From: Bombyx mori | Taxonomy: Eukaryota; Arthropoda; Insecta; Lepidoptera; Bombycidae | NCBI RefSeq assembly: GCF_030269925.1 | Contig: NC_085125.1 | Span: 1,332,501-1,396,500, forward strand | Length of the DNA stretch: 64,000 nucleotides | Direction of reading: 5' to 3' | Program-made: the position numbers and the translations under genes | Part shown: in pieces, positions 21,016 to 30,846 of the stretch | How positions within the stretch are numbered: the first letter of the stretch is position 1 | Layout of the letters: every line of letters starts with the position of its first letter | The notes under the pieces: generated by a model | Told to the model about the DNA's origin: nothing | The model's input: only the letters and a program-made list of their open reading frames with translations | Databases searched by the model: none

Positions 21016-21806
21016 TTTCACCAATATTATTTTCCTGTTTTATTGGCCACACAATTACTCTGTCGACTCTACTTATAAATCTTATAACTCAAGCATGAAT
21101 TGAATACTTGAAAAAATCGATTTATCTTTTTTTCAATAAGCAACGTTTTCTTAACATTGAAATAAACGAAGAAATATTAAACAACGAATCGAGTAAGAAT
21201 GATTTCGACACAAAAACATCAATTTAATATCTGATTTTTGCTTTTACTTGCGGAATTCGGCCGCGAAACGTGATAAATATAAATCACTCGCAGATACGCC
21301 ACGGATAAATGTGTGTACTGCGAACAAAGGTCGGATCTCCGAAAGCCTGATTCATATCTCAGTTTGTGGGACACAATTGTGACTTTCAAACTGTTCATAT
21401 ACGATGTTGGAAGGTTTGGTACAATTAAAAAAATACACAGACATGAACATCGCAGTTTAAGTGCTCTTTTTTTTTGCTGGGGGACGAATCTCCTACGTGT
21501 TCCCCACATCTAGGGAACGCGTGGGGTATATGGGAATTGACGGTCTGCAGATGCTGAGAGCAGACCGCAGGTCCCAGGATGTTTTAGAGAGTAGGTACCC
21601 TAAGGCATGAGAAAATCTCAGTAGCGTTAAGGTAGCCGTTCTCTTTAGACCAAACTTAACAGGTAAGTATGATTTGAAAGATAGAAAGGCGGTACATATC
21701 CGTGCCTACAACATGCCGTACCAATAGTGAATTTAGGGGAAATCATGAGGTGGAGGCTGGAAGAGTTTTTAGGAAGAAAAGTCCAGAATCGGTTTATAGA
21801 CATATT
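21016..21806. other. Spacer with one strong hairpin
   Basis: Apart from the 8-bp perfect hairpin CGGTCTGC...GCAGACCG (21541-21567), I see nothing here. Confidence 0.4.
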
Positions 21807-21810
21807 ATAT

Positions 21811-22184
21811 TATTACGTGCTGGGGTTTGGGATAAATAAATGTTCCACCAAAGTACAACTTAAAACTGTATTCAACACTTAGAACACTTCACAAACACTT
21901 TAAAATTCTCAGTTTGCTTCTTCCGCTTCGCTTCAGGTGATCCGTTCGCTGTTTCGCTTCGAATAGTACCGATTACTAACTGCGTACCATCTCTGCAATG
22001 CTTTTATAGTCGAGACGAAATCCATAGAATTATCGAGAAATTTCAATAAAAGTAGAGTTTTGTGTGTTTTCGCTATCTGACAGTAGATGGTGTTGTACTT
22101 CTCGAGCGTTCTAGATGCTACTAGATTCTTCGATATTCGTTCGACTATCCGGCGATAGATGGCGTTACTCTTATTGTCGTAACA
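21811..22184 (-). repeat. Solo LTR of the TGTTACGC family
   Basis: On the minus strand it starts TGTTACGACAATAAGAGTAA and ends in the CCCCAGCACGTAATA block. It has the CTATAAAAGCATTGCAGAGA promoter region. It is flanked by ATAT on both sides (21807-21810 and 22185-22188), a 4-bp target duplication. Confidence 0.85.
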
Positions 22185-22437
22185 ATATTAATTGATTAGC
22201 AGCAGCTAGAGGCGACAGGAGTCTCGGATCTGTATCCCATAACGAATAACCATATAGACCAGGATGCTTTGATTTCACTTTTATATTATAAAGTAATTTT
22301 TCAATATTGCAGAGGAAGTAACGTTTATAGTGGCCTATATTGTGAGAAGTCCAGAATCCGCCTTGTGTAATAAGGATACTATAGACGGAGCTATGTGAAT
22401 GCCACCAGCCACTTTGAAATATGAATTCGAAGTTTGA

Positions 22438-22690
22438 CTGACTCGTTGGTGCTGTAGTTAGCGGCCCTGACTATTTCGCCGAGGGTCGTAGGTTCAATTC
22501 TACACATTGAGCAAACATTCGTGTTATGAAAAGGTTTGCTTGCCCTTTGCCTGGGTTTTATTATCTGTATATGTATATACTTAAAAGTATTTAAATATGT
22601 ATGTCAGTCTACGGTACCCATAACACAGGGAATCCTGATTTGGGGCCGGATGACCGTGCATGTTTTGTTCATTAAAACAAAGAAGTCTAC
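22438..22690 (+). mobile_element. Second tRNA-derived SINE family
   Basis: The head has an A-box-like TGGTGCTGTAGTTAGCGG and a B box GGTTCAATTC (22491-22500). The body has AGTCTACGGTACCCATAACA and GGGGCCGGATGACCG. The same body end occurs at 58138-58245. It is not a functional tRNA: there is no acceptor stem. Confidence 0.65.
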
Positions 22691-22742
22691 AGTATAGACG
22701 AATTAAAAACGTCATTCCTCTAAAGTAGGAAAGCATGGCTAC

Positions 22743-22988
22743 TGTCTTTTTTTTGTTGCATAGATGGATGGACGAGCTCATAGCCCACCTGGTGTTAAGG
22801 GATTACCGCAGCCCATATACATCTACAACGTAAATGCCGCCACCCACCTTGAGATAAAAGGTCGCAGTATAGTTACAACGGCTGCCCCACCCTTCAAAAC
22901 GAAACGCATTACTGCTTCACCGCAAAAATAGGTGGGCTGGTGGTACCTACCCGTGCGGACTCATAAGAGGTCCTACCATCAGTAAAGA
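22743..22988 (-). mobile_element. SINE-A, 5'-truncated
   Basis: It runs from the T-rich tail side (TTTTTTTTGTTGCATAGATG) to ACCATCAGTAAAG, without the tRNA head. Confidence 0.85.
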
Positions 22989-23302
22989 ATAATTAGGTAA
23001 GATATATTTTACCATCTCGTATCGGTTCACAACATGCCCTGCCGCCAGTAAGTTAGCATTTCATTGATTTGATTTTACGACACAATTTTAGGAAAGTCGT
23101 TTGGTATGTGTGTGAAAACATACGTTACGTGGAAAAACATTTGGCAAAATTGACGCTTGCATTTTGAATTCGCAATTTTTACGAGTGTTATTGGAGTGTT
23201 ATTTTTTAGGCAAGATGATTCGATTTGTTCAATAAATGTTTTTCTGATCCCACCGAGTCTCCGGTTCTGATGCTTATATTGTGGTATATGCTCGATTGAT
23301 AT

Positions 23303-23460
23303 ACATCATCATCATCATCATCAATCCACAGTCGTCCACTGGTAGACAGACATAGGACTCTCCAAATCCACACCACTGAGCTTGGTCTTCGGCTCTCCTC
23401 ATCCACTTCTAATCGGCTACCGTTCGGAGGTCATCACACCACCTAGCCAGGGAGCTAGTA
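23303..23460 (-). mobile_element. RTE-type LINE 3' end with (ATG)n tail
   Basis: A (CAT)n run is followed by CAATCCACAGTCGTCCACTG, GACATAGGACTCTCCAA and a degenerate minus-strand RTE tail (HHTT...RWxxV-like remains). Confidence 0.6.
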
Positions 23461-24235
23461 ATTATAAAAAAGGATTGTGTGGTTTTATAAAACCACGGTA
23501 AAAGAAAAACTTTTTTTCACATTATAGACATTTAACTCTGACAAACAACATTTACATTAAACACTGACAAAATCAAACAAAATAGCGTGGAGCACTGACT
23601 CAAATGAGTAACAGTCTATATACTACACGGTCAGCTGCTGCGAACTATAGGCGCCGCCATATTGGCGTTGGCTACTCTGACGAGCGCCTTTCAGTTTATC
23701 CCTACTCCGCGGCCGACCGTCACGCGACATGCAACACATAAACGAAAAAGTTTGTGACGATGTAATAAAAGTTTCACTTTAATAATAATAATAATATTAT
23801 AACTATTATTATAATTTATTGACATACATCCGTAAAGTATCAAAACAACTCGATTGAAAACAATCTCACATTCATATCGAGTGCTGGGATGCTAACTTAT
23901 TTATAAAAGAACAACCCTAAACAAAAGGAAGTAAATCGTACTGATGGATATAGGACCCGTTTTGTTGTAATTAAATTAAATAAGATGTGGGTAAGACTGT
24001 CACAATTCGATGTCAAAAGCCGGCCTTTTGTGGAGACGAACATTACCCGAGGGACCTGATGTGTTACAATAAAGATATTATTTGAGTTACGTGCTTCTTT
24101 GGGATTGTTTTTGCGAAAGCTTCGAATAATATGAAGCATAATAATTGGTTTTGGTATTTAGTTTGGTAATTTCGCGAAATTTAGTCATAATTCAAAATGT
24201 TTATGTGGTTTAGTTTGGCAGTTATTATTTATTCA
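23461..24235. other. Unassigned sequence; GC-rich island near 23650-23730
   Basis: It contains the perfect 18-bp palindrome at 23479-23496 and a GC-rich patch (GGCGCCGCCATATTGGCG, CTCCGCGGCCGACCGTCACG) in AT-rich surroundings. It could be part of an uncharacterised element. I cannot place boundaries. Confidence 0.3.
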
Positions 24236-24262
24236 AGAGAGAGAGAGAGAGCGAGAGAGAGC

Positions 24263-24297
<35 letters not shown>

Positions 24298-24298
24298 C

Positions 24299-24329
<31 letters not shown>

Positions 24330-24330
24330 C

Positions 24331-24361
<31 letters not shown>

Positions 24362-24388
24362 CGAGAGAGAGAGAGAGCGAGAGAGAGC

Positions 24389-24423
<35 letters not shown>

Positions 24424-24424
24424 C

Positions 24425-24455
<31 letters not shown>

Positions 24456-24456
24456 C

Positions 24457-24491
<35 letters not shown>

Positions 24492-24492
24492 C

Positions 24493-24527
<35 letters not shown>

Positions 24528-24528
24528 C

Positions 24529-24559
<31 letters not shown>

Positions 24560-24578
24560 CGAGAGAGAGAGAGAGAGA
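24236..24578 (+). repeat. GA minisatellite with ten ordered GC doublets
   Basis: A pure purine/GC tract in which (GA)n is interrupted by GC only. The GC dinucleotides occur as ten doublets, each 10 bp apart (for example 24251/24261, 24287/24297, 24319/24329). Doublets repeat every 26-36 bp, mostly 32 or 36. ORFs in it on both strands are low-complexity artefacts. Confidence 0.95.
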
Positions 24579-24805
24579 AAGCAGTCAACAGATAGGTATA
24601 ATTGTACAATAGGCAGTATTATCGCTGAACAAAGAACTTTATCAGCGTACAAGAAAAAGAAAAAAAAATCAACTCGCAAAACATATCAATTGTTCAATTC
24701 TTCGACGACGTCAAATATCCATCTTCCATTTAGAATGTATGATTTCTTTCCGATAAAGTAGATGTAACAGTATCTTACTAATGCCCATTCAATAAATCTA
24801 CTTAG

Positions 24806-25043
24806 TGTTTTTTTTTGTTGCTTAAATGAGTGAACGATCACACGGCCCACCTGGTCTTAAGTGGTTACCGGAGCCCATAGACATCTGCATCGTAAATGCC
24901 GCCACCGATCTTGAGATATAAGTTATAAGGTCTCAGTATAGTTACAAAGGCTGCCCCACCCTTCAAACCGAACCGCATTACTGCTTCACGGCAGAAATAG
25001 ACAGGGCGGTGGTATCTACCCGCGTGGACACCACCAGTAATTA
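24806..25043 (-). mobile_element. SINE-A, 5'-truncated
   Basis: It runs from the tail side at 24806 to ACACCACCAGTAATTA, with one short deletion near the CTCACAAGAGG block. Confidence 0.85.
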
Positions 25044-25429
25044 TCATTATTTAGCATTATTATTATTAAACAATTTAAAATAATTCCATCAATAGGGAAA
25101 TGGAAAGTTTTCTAAGCATCTTCTATTGGTCAAAGCTTATATGCTTTTCGTTATTATTGTTCGCAGCGAACCCAAGTAAACGAATAAAACGAACATAAAA
25201 GTGGCCATTACACGGATATCAACGTGCAACACCGCGGAGGAGGTGAACGTTATCGCCATAAAGAATCTCGAAAGGGTAAACACGGGACATTAAGCCACAA
25301 AGGACGAAATAACATAACGCACTCAAACTATTACCCCGAGGGATTTTATGTATCGTGAATTCAAAAATGTATTCACACTGTAACGTAAGGTTTTGAGTGA
25401 ATTTCTTAATTCGGATGCTAGTCACCCAT
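25044..25429. other. Spacer, nothing recognised
   Basis: No supported feature. Confidence 0.4.
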
Positions 25430-25830
25430 CTTTTTTTTTATTGCCTTTGTAGGCAGAGGAGCGTACGGCCCACCTGATGGTAAGTGGTTACCGTCGCCCA
25501 TGGACTTCAGCAATGCCAGGAGCAGAGCCAAGCCGCTGCCTACTGCTTAATACTCTCCACAAGCCTCGTTTGAAGAAGGACATGTCATAGCGCTCGGGAA
25601 GCACCGTGGAGAGGAGCTTATTCCATAGCCGGATTGTACGTGGCAAAAAAGACCTCTGGAAACGCACTGTGGACGACCGCAGTGGCTCCAGGTAGTATGG
25701 ATGAACTCTACTCCGGTGGCGGGCGGTGCGATGGTAAAAACATCTGACAATGCTGTTCCCAATCTACAATGGACTGGATGAGAAGGACCTAAAGTCGATA
25801 CACAACTCGACAATCACCCAACTCACATTG
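25430..25830 (-). pseudogene. LINE-B 3' end with ORF2 C-terminus
   Basis: This is the best preserved copy of LINE-B in the window. On the minus strand it encodes SFLPRTIRLWNKL, VLPERYDMSFFKRGLWRVL and RQRLGSAPGIAEVHG before the stop. A short 3' UTR (CTTACCATCAGGTGGGCC) and AGGCAATAAAAAAAAAA follow. The PRTxRxWN...FFKRG pattern is that of CR1/Jockey-type non-LTR reverse transcriptase tails. Upstream of about 25760 the similarity fades into an unrecognised sequence, so this is a 5'-truncated copy. Confidence 0.8.
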
Positions 25831-25954
25831 CTCAGAATACGGACATTCTCGAATAAGTGAGATATTAGGACGTATCAAATATATTTATACATTCACTATT
25901 CTTATTAAATAAAATAAAAACAATAATTCGAGTATTTGCAAATTCAAGACAATT

Positions 25955-26222
25955 CTTTAATCAAAAAATTACGGTTAGCGTGGTATGGACATGTGATGCG
26001 TAGAGAGAATATGCATGTGACTAAGAGATGTATGGAAATGGTAGTGCAAGGTAGAGGGGGAAGAGATCGACCGTAGAAGACATGGATGGAGTATGTGAAT
26101 GACGATATGAGAGAGAGAGAGGAGTGAGTGTTGAGATGACGGCTGATAGAAGAGAATGGAAGATAAAAATTAGCTGTGCCGACCCCACCTAGTGGGATAA
26201 GGTGGAGAAAAATAAAAAGAAA
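25955..26222 (+). pseudogene. LINE ORF2 C-terminal fragment (RTE-like)
   Basis: It encodes LAWYGHVMRRENMHVTKRCM and MEMVVQGRGGRDRP, then an in-frame TAG, KTWMEYVNDDM, and a 3' block GCCGACCCCACCTAGTGGGA. This is the YGHVxRR...RGRP tail of RTE-like LINEs. One nonsense codon and the 5' truncation mark it as dead. Confidence 0.7.
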
Positions 26223-26702
26223 AGAATTCGAGTATTTGCCAATCTAATGTGGCCATTAACGTAATAAGTAGGTACATTAATATATTACCCTTTTGTGCTC
26301 CACTAAAATTCATAATATTATGGTAATTTGGTTTTCGATTGTTGAGAACGCCAATGGCAGTATCGTACATTGGAGTAAATTATACCTTTAGGTTGACAAA
26401 ACAAACGATCACCCAATGCTAATTCCAACTGTTTACATAAGTATTTGCAGTCCTAGTTGACAATGTTGTTGTCAATGACATACTGAAGAGATGCAAGAAA
26501 GCAGACCGCGACTTAATATTTAAAAATCTTATAATTCTTCGCACCCGCATCTCCTCTTAACCGAGTCAAAGGCCGCTCTGCCTGATTAAGAATTTTGGCG
26601 GAAAATGTAATGCAATAGTACCTTATACTCGTTTTATCTTACAGATTTTTTTTATAACTCCATCAATAATAATGCCCTATGTCAATGACAAAAAAAAATA
26701 CC
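26223..26702. other. Spacer, nothing recognised
   Basis: No supported feature. A small inverted repeat TTGACAA...TTGTCAA lies near 26457-26475. Confidence 0.35.
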
Positions 26703-26952
26703 TTTTTTTTTTATTGCTTATATGGGTGGAAGAGCTCACAGCCCACCTGGTATTAAGTGGTTACTGGAGCCCATGGACATCTAGAACGTAAATGCGCCAC
26801 CCACCTTGAGACACAGGTTCTAAGGTCTCAAGTATAGTAACAACGGCTGCCCCACCCTTCAAACCGAAACGCATTACTGCTTCACGGCAGAAATAGGCAG
26901 GGTGGTGGTACCCACCCGCGCGGACTCTCAAGAGGTCCTACCACCAGTAAGG
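26703..26952 (-). mobile_element. SINE-A, 5'-truncated
   Basis: A well preserved body ends at ACCACCAGTAAGG. There is no tRNA head. Confidence 0.9.
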
Positions 26953-27425
26953 TAGGTCTAGGTACTTATGTAATTATTATGCGGTATTCTAGAAACTTAA
27001 ATCCGAATTAAATACCGTCTTATGCTATCTACGGTGTAACCGAAGTCTTCGGGATGGACCCAACACTTGACCCTCACCCCAAACAGGAAATTACCTCTCG
27101 CATCGTCAGAAAAGGGAAAAATTTAACGATCGGTTTATCTCAGTGCTGTGACGCGTATTGGGCTGTGTATATTTTAGAAACTCTTGTGGGTAGGAAGCAA
27201 TATTAAGGGCCACGTTGGAAGCTCACAAAAGTGAAGCTAAATTTTTTATGAAGATTTACGTTGTACAAATATATATTTTTACAGTGTACGTTTTGCTAAC
27301 TATTTATTACCTACCTACTAACTTAGTTCACGCCTAGTCTAGAGCCATTGAAAATTATATTGAAACTATCTGTACCCGTCCGCTTCGCTGGGCATTTAAA
27401 ATTAACATTATTATTTCTCACCCAC

Positions 27426-27549
27426 ACACCTTAGAACTTATATCTCAAGGTGGGTGGCGCATTGACGTTGTGGATGTCTATGGGCTCCAGTAACCACTTA
27501 ACATCAGGTGGGCTGTGAGCTCGTTCACCCATCTAAGCAATAAAAAAAA
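27426..27549 (+). mobile_element. SINE-A 3' end
   Basis: Only the last 120 bp remain, from CCTTAGAACTTATATCTCAA to CTAAGCAATAAAAAAAA. Confidence 0.85.
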
Positions 27550-27559
27550 TCACAAAGAT

Positions 27560-27726
27560 TCTCATTATTAACGCCCCCGCAGCTAGTGTAGGGAGTCCAA
27601 CACTCATATAAATATTAGCATACCATTAAGTACATGTATTTTCTACATGGATACCAAGTTTCAAGTCAATTGGATGCACGGCTCAGTAGTTATAATGGAA
27701 TATCCGTAAAAACCACTGTACATTTA
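27560..27726 (+). repeat. Probable LINE or Helitron 3' piece
   Basis: AAGTTTCAAGTCAATTGGAT and ATCCGTAAAAACCACTGTA are motifs I associate with the 3' ends of common moth repeats. The family and boundaries are uncertain. The poly(T) of the minus-strand LINE starts directly after it. Confidence 0.35.
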
Positions 27727-27945
27727 TATTTTTTTTTTTTTTTTTTTTTTTCCTACCTATGCTGATAGCCTTGAGAGGCTATTTCAGCTTCACCCTAACG
27801 TTAGTAGGTGAGCTCGCGGGGCTCAACCGGAGAGTTGCTAACACTGACCCTAGCAAGAGCAGTGCTTCGCAGAATCTACCACCGGATCGGAAACGCGACC
27901 CACTGAGAAGATCCGGCGAGAAACTCAGTGGGCTGTGTCTATGGG

Positions 27946-30828
27946 TTAGTTCGCTCGTCGAGCCCTTCGTCGCAAGCGACGGGTTCGACGAGGACGGTGA
28001 CCGGTGCTTGTGGTGCCTAAAAGCACCGTTAATGGATCAGGAGGATCCGTAATGACGTGCTTTGGGCGACGTCGACGGTTTACCATTCGGTCTACTGGGT
28101 CGGGTATGTAATTTCCAGCGGCTACGATGAGAGGGTTCTCATGTCGTGCCGCCTTCTCAAAATGGCGCAGCGATGCCGACTGTAGATACTTACTAAGAGA
28201 GTCGAGCTCCAGGTCATCGTGGAGATCCACATTCCTAAGGAACCATGGCGCTCCGACGGCTATCCTGCAGAATCGTGATTGAATAACCTGAAGGGATTTC
28301 AAGTGGGTGCGGGCTGAGTGAGCGAACACTACGCTTGCATACGTCATGACGGGGCGTATACAAGTTTTGTAGAGAGTTACCTTATTGCGGAGGGACAGTT
28401 TGCTTCGACTACAAAGCATTGGATAGAGTCGTCCTAGAATAAACGCGGCGCGGTCGCGTACCGTTTTTATATGGGGACGGAATGTCATCCCTCTGTCGAG
28501 GGTGACGCCTAGATATTTGACCTTCGAGACCCACGGTATGGGCTGGCCAAAGAGAGTGATGGGACTAACGGCGGAGGTGTTTGCGCGCCTACTACGGAGT
28601 GGGATGCTCGAAGTGATGTTCGGAGGGCGACCCCTTTTGAAGAGCACCGCTGCGCTTTTCGTGGGGTTGATGTCTATTCGCCACTTCCGGAACCACTGTC
28701 CCATGGTGGCTACTGCGATCTGGAGTCGCCGATGAAGCAGCGACATCTTCCTACACGAGTAGTAGATAGCCGTGTCATCGGCGAAGAGCGCTAGATGGGT
28801 CTCCGGAGACCGGGGTATATCATTGATATACAAACTAAATAATAACGGGGAGAGCGCGGAGCCTTGCGGGACTCCGGCAGTCAGTTGACGGGGACGAGAA
28901 CGAGTTCCCTCTACTCGATATCGAAACGAACGGTTCGACAAGAAGTCTCGTATGATGAGCACGAGTCTGTCTGGCACTCCCATGTTGTACAGTTTGTAAA
29001 TTAAACCGTTGTGCCAGACTTTGTCGAACGCCTTCGCGATGTCGAAGAAGAGGGCGCCGGTCGGGATCTGTTTACGCCTATTTAGTCCTATCAGAATGTG
29101 CTCCGTGAGGCGGTGCACTTGTTGTACGCACGAGTGTTTTGAGCGGAATCCGAACTGTTCGTCTATGAGAATTTTGTTCGCGGTAACAAAATCCCAGAGG
29201 CGTTTCCTAAGGAGACGTTCGTAAATTTTTCCTATCGTCGAGAGGAGACTAATCGGACGGTAACTAGAAGTTTCGTTTCTCGGTTTGCCCGGCTTATGTA
29301 TACCGATAACGTCCGCTTCTTTCCACACCGCGGGAAAGATGCAGTGCGTCATAGCGGCATTTAAAATTGTAGCCAACATTGCTATCAGTTGGACTGGCAA
29401 AAATTTTAGCGCGCGGTTGTGGATGCCGTCGGAGCCTGGTGCCTTCCTAGGTTGGAGGTTGTGGATCGCGTCTCTAACTTCGTCAGTGGTAATGGGGGGT
29501 AACGCGTCCGAGGGCGGCAGGGAAGCTCTGCGCTCGACCTCCCTATCGACTAACTCGGTGTGTTCGGGGTCCGCGTGTTGAGTGCTGGTGGTGCACTGCT
29601 CTTGCAGTGCATCGGCCAGCAGCTCAGCCTTGTCATCGTCATCGAATGCCGGTGGTTGGCCTGAAGGGCGTAAGAGGGGAGGCATAGTAGCGGTAGTTTC
29701 GGATTTGAGAGTCCTAGCTAGTCGCCAGTATGCTTGGTGGGAGGGCGCGAGTTGTTCTAAATAACTATGCCAATTATCGTTACGCGCGTCGCTTAAGCGG
29801 GAGTGGACTTCGCGTTGTAGACGACGCATCTGAATCCGGTTTGAATGCGTGGGAAGACGATCGTAGGCCCGGATTGCCGCGTTCCTAACTCTTAAGAGAT
29901 TCCTAAGATCGGGGGACAGTCTGATGCGGTGGAAGCTGTCCTCCATATCGACTTCTTTAGAAGATCTAATGATCGCGGAAGAGATGTGATCGGTAATGAT
30001 GTTTATGGATTCGACGGTGTCCTCGGGGGATGGATTCGAATCCGGGCCGTAAGGGAGGATTGGCGGAGCGGCGTCGGCTAGGCACGTGCCCAGCTTATTC
30101 CAATCCACCATGGTCCTCGTAACAGTGACTGGGTTGTGAGGGCGACCGAGCTGCATAACGACAGGTCGGTGGTCTGAGTCGAGCTCTGACATTGCTTCGA
30201 TGGAACGCAAGCGCAGAGTTACGTTCCTAAGCAATGCCAGGTCTATAGTGCTCGGACGGAGCGCGATGTTATACGGATAACATGTTGGAGTTGGGGGGCC
30301 GACTATTTCAAAGGTGAGGTCGTCTATAAACGCGTCGAGACGCCTACCGTTAACGTTTGTACGATGGCAGTTCCACCTAGTGTGGTGGCAATTTAAATCG
30401 CCTGCCAGGATGACGGAGTCTCCCATGCCGAACAGTGACTCGATGTCACTGCTCAGAAGGGGCTTGTCCGGGGGGAGATAAACGGATGCGATGACGATCG
30501 GCTGGTGTCCCGTCAGCGAGATACGGCACACTGACGCCTCGATATGTGAGAGCGAGGGAGTATCGAGAGGGACAACGTGCAGGGCCCGCCTATAGTAAAT
30601 GGCAGTCCCGCCTTTGGAGGCGGTGAGTCTGTCATTCCTAACCATGACGTAGTTCGCGACTTTCGGGTCGCGACGCGAGGGCTTCAGACAGGTTTCCTGC
30701 ACTAATAGAATATCTACAAGATTATCGCGGAGGAATTCAAAAATTTGATCGCGTTGCCGCGCGAGTCCGTTAGCATTATAGAATGCTAACGTAAGGGAAT
30801 ACGGTTTTTCTCTACCTTTTTGCGCCAT
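27946..30828 (-). CDS. LINE ORF2: AP endonuclease and reverse transcriptase (960 codons)
   Basis: The N-terminal AP-like endonuclease shows its full set of motifs: NANG near residue 18, catalytic QET near 44-46, AGDLN near 141, and SDHRPV near 216. The reverse transcriptase shows FFDIAKAFDKVWH, GVPQGSALSPLLFSLYINDI and the catalytic FADD near 681. The C-terminus is arginine-rich (RRTRRLRRRARR). No stop or frameshift interrupts it. The start is the ATG at 30828, 18 nt after the ORF1 stop, so translation probably reinitiates. The protein would nick genomic DNA and copy the LINE RNA at the nick. It resembles Jockey-clade elements. R1 clade is unlikely because the C-terminal CCHC motif is absent. 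Confidence 0.95.
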   Translation of the reverse strand: MAQKGREKPYSLTLAFYNANGLARQRDQIFEFLRDNLVDILLVQETCLKPSRRDPKVANYVMVRNDRLTASKGGTAIYYRRALHVVPLDTPSLSHIEASVCRISLTGHQPIVIASVYLPPDKPLLSSDIESLFGMGDSVILAGDLNCHHTRWNCHRTNVNGRRLDAFIDDLTFEIVGPPTPTCYPYNIALRPSTIDLALLRNVTLRLRSIEAMSELDSDHRPVVMQLGRPHNPVTVTRTMVDWNKLGTCLADAAPPILPYGPDSNPSPEDTVESINIITDHISSAIIRSSKEVDMEDSFHRIRLSPDLRNLLRVRNAAIRAYDRLPTHSNRIQMRRLQREVHSRLSDARNDNWHSYLEQLAPSHQAYWRLARTLKSETTATMPPLLRPSGQPPAFDDDDKAELLADALQEQCTTSTQHADPEHTELVDREVERRASLPPSDALPPITTDEVRDAIHNLQPRKAPGSDGIHNRALKFLPVQLIAMLATILNAAMTHCIFPAVWKEADVIGIHKPGKPRNETSSYRPISLLSTIGKIYERLLRKRLWDFVTANKILIDEQFGFRSKHSCVQQVHRLTEHILIGLNRRKQIPTGALFFDIAKAFDKVWHNGLIYKLYNMGVPDRLVLIIRDFLSNRSFRYRVEGTRSRPRQLTAGVPQGSALSPLLFSLYINDIPRSPETHLALFADDTAIYYSCRKMSLLHRRLQIAVATMGQWFRKWRIDINPTKSAAVLFKRGRPPNITSSIPLRSRRANTSAVSPITLFGQPIPWVSKVKYLGVTLDRGMTFRPHIKTVRDRAAFILGRLYPMLCSRSKLSLRNKVTLYKTCIRPVMTYASVVFAHSARTHLKSLQVIQSRFCRIAVGAPWFLRNVDLHDDLELDSLSKYLQSASLRHFEKAARHENPLIVAAGNYIPDPVDRMVNRRRRPKHVITDPPDPLTVLLGTTSTGHRPRRTRRLRRRARRAN

Positions 30829-30846
30829 TGATTACCGGTAAAGATT

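Noticed and set aside
22440..22505. tRNA gene
   Set aside because: B box is present but there is no acceptor stem. It is the head of another SINE.
24197..24679. Long ORFs on both strands rich in RE/ES or LS repeats
   Set aside because: They are translations of the GA minisatellite and have no independent support.
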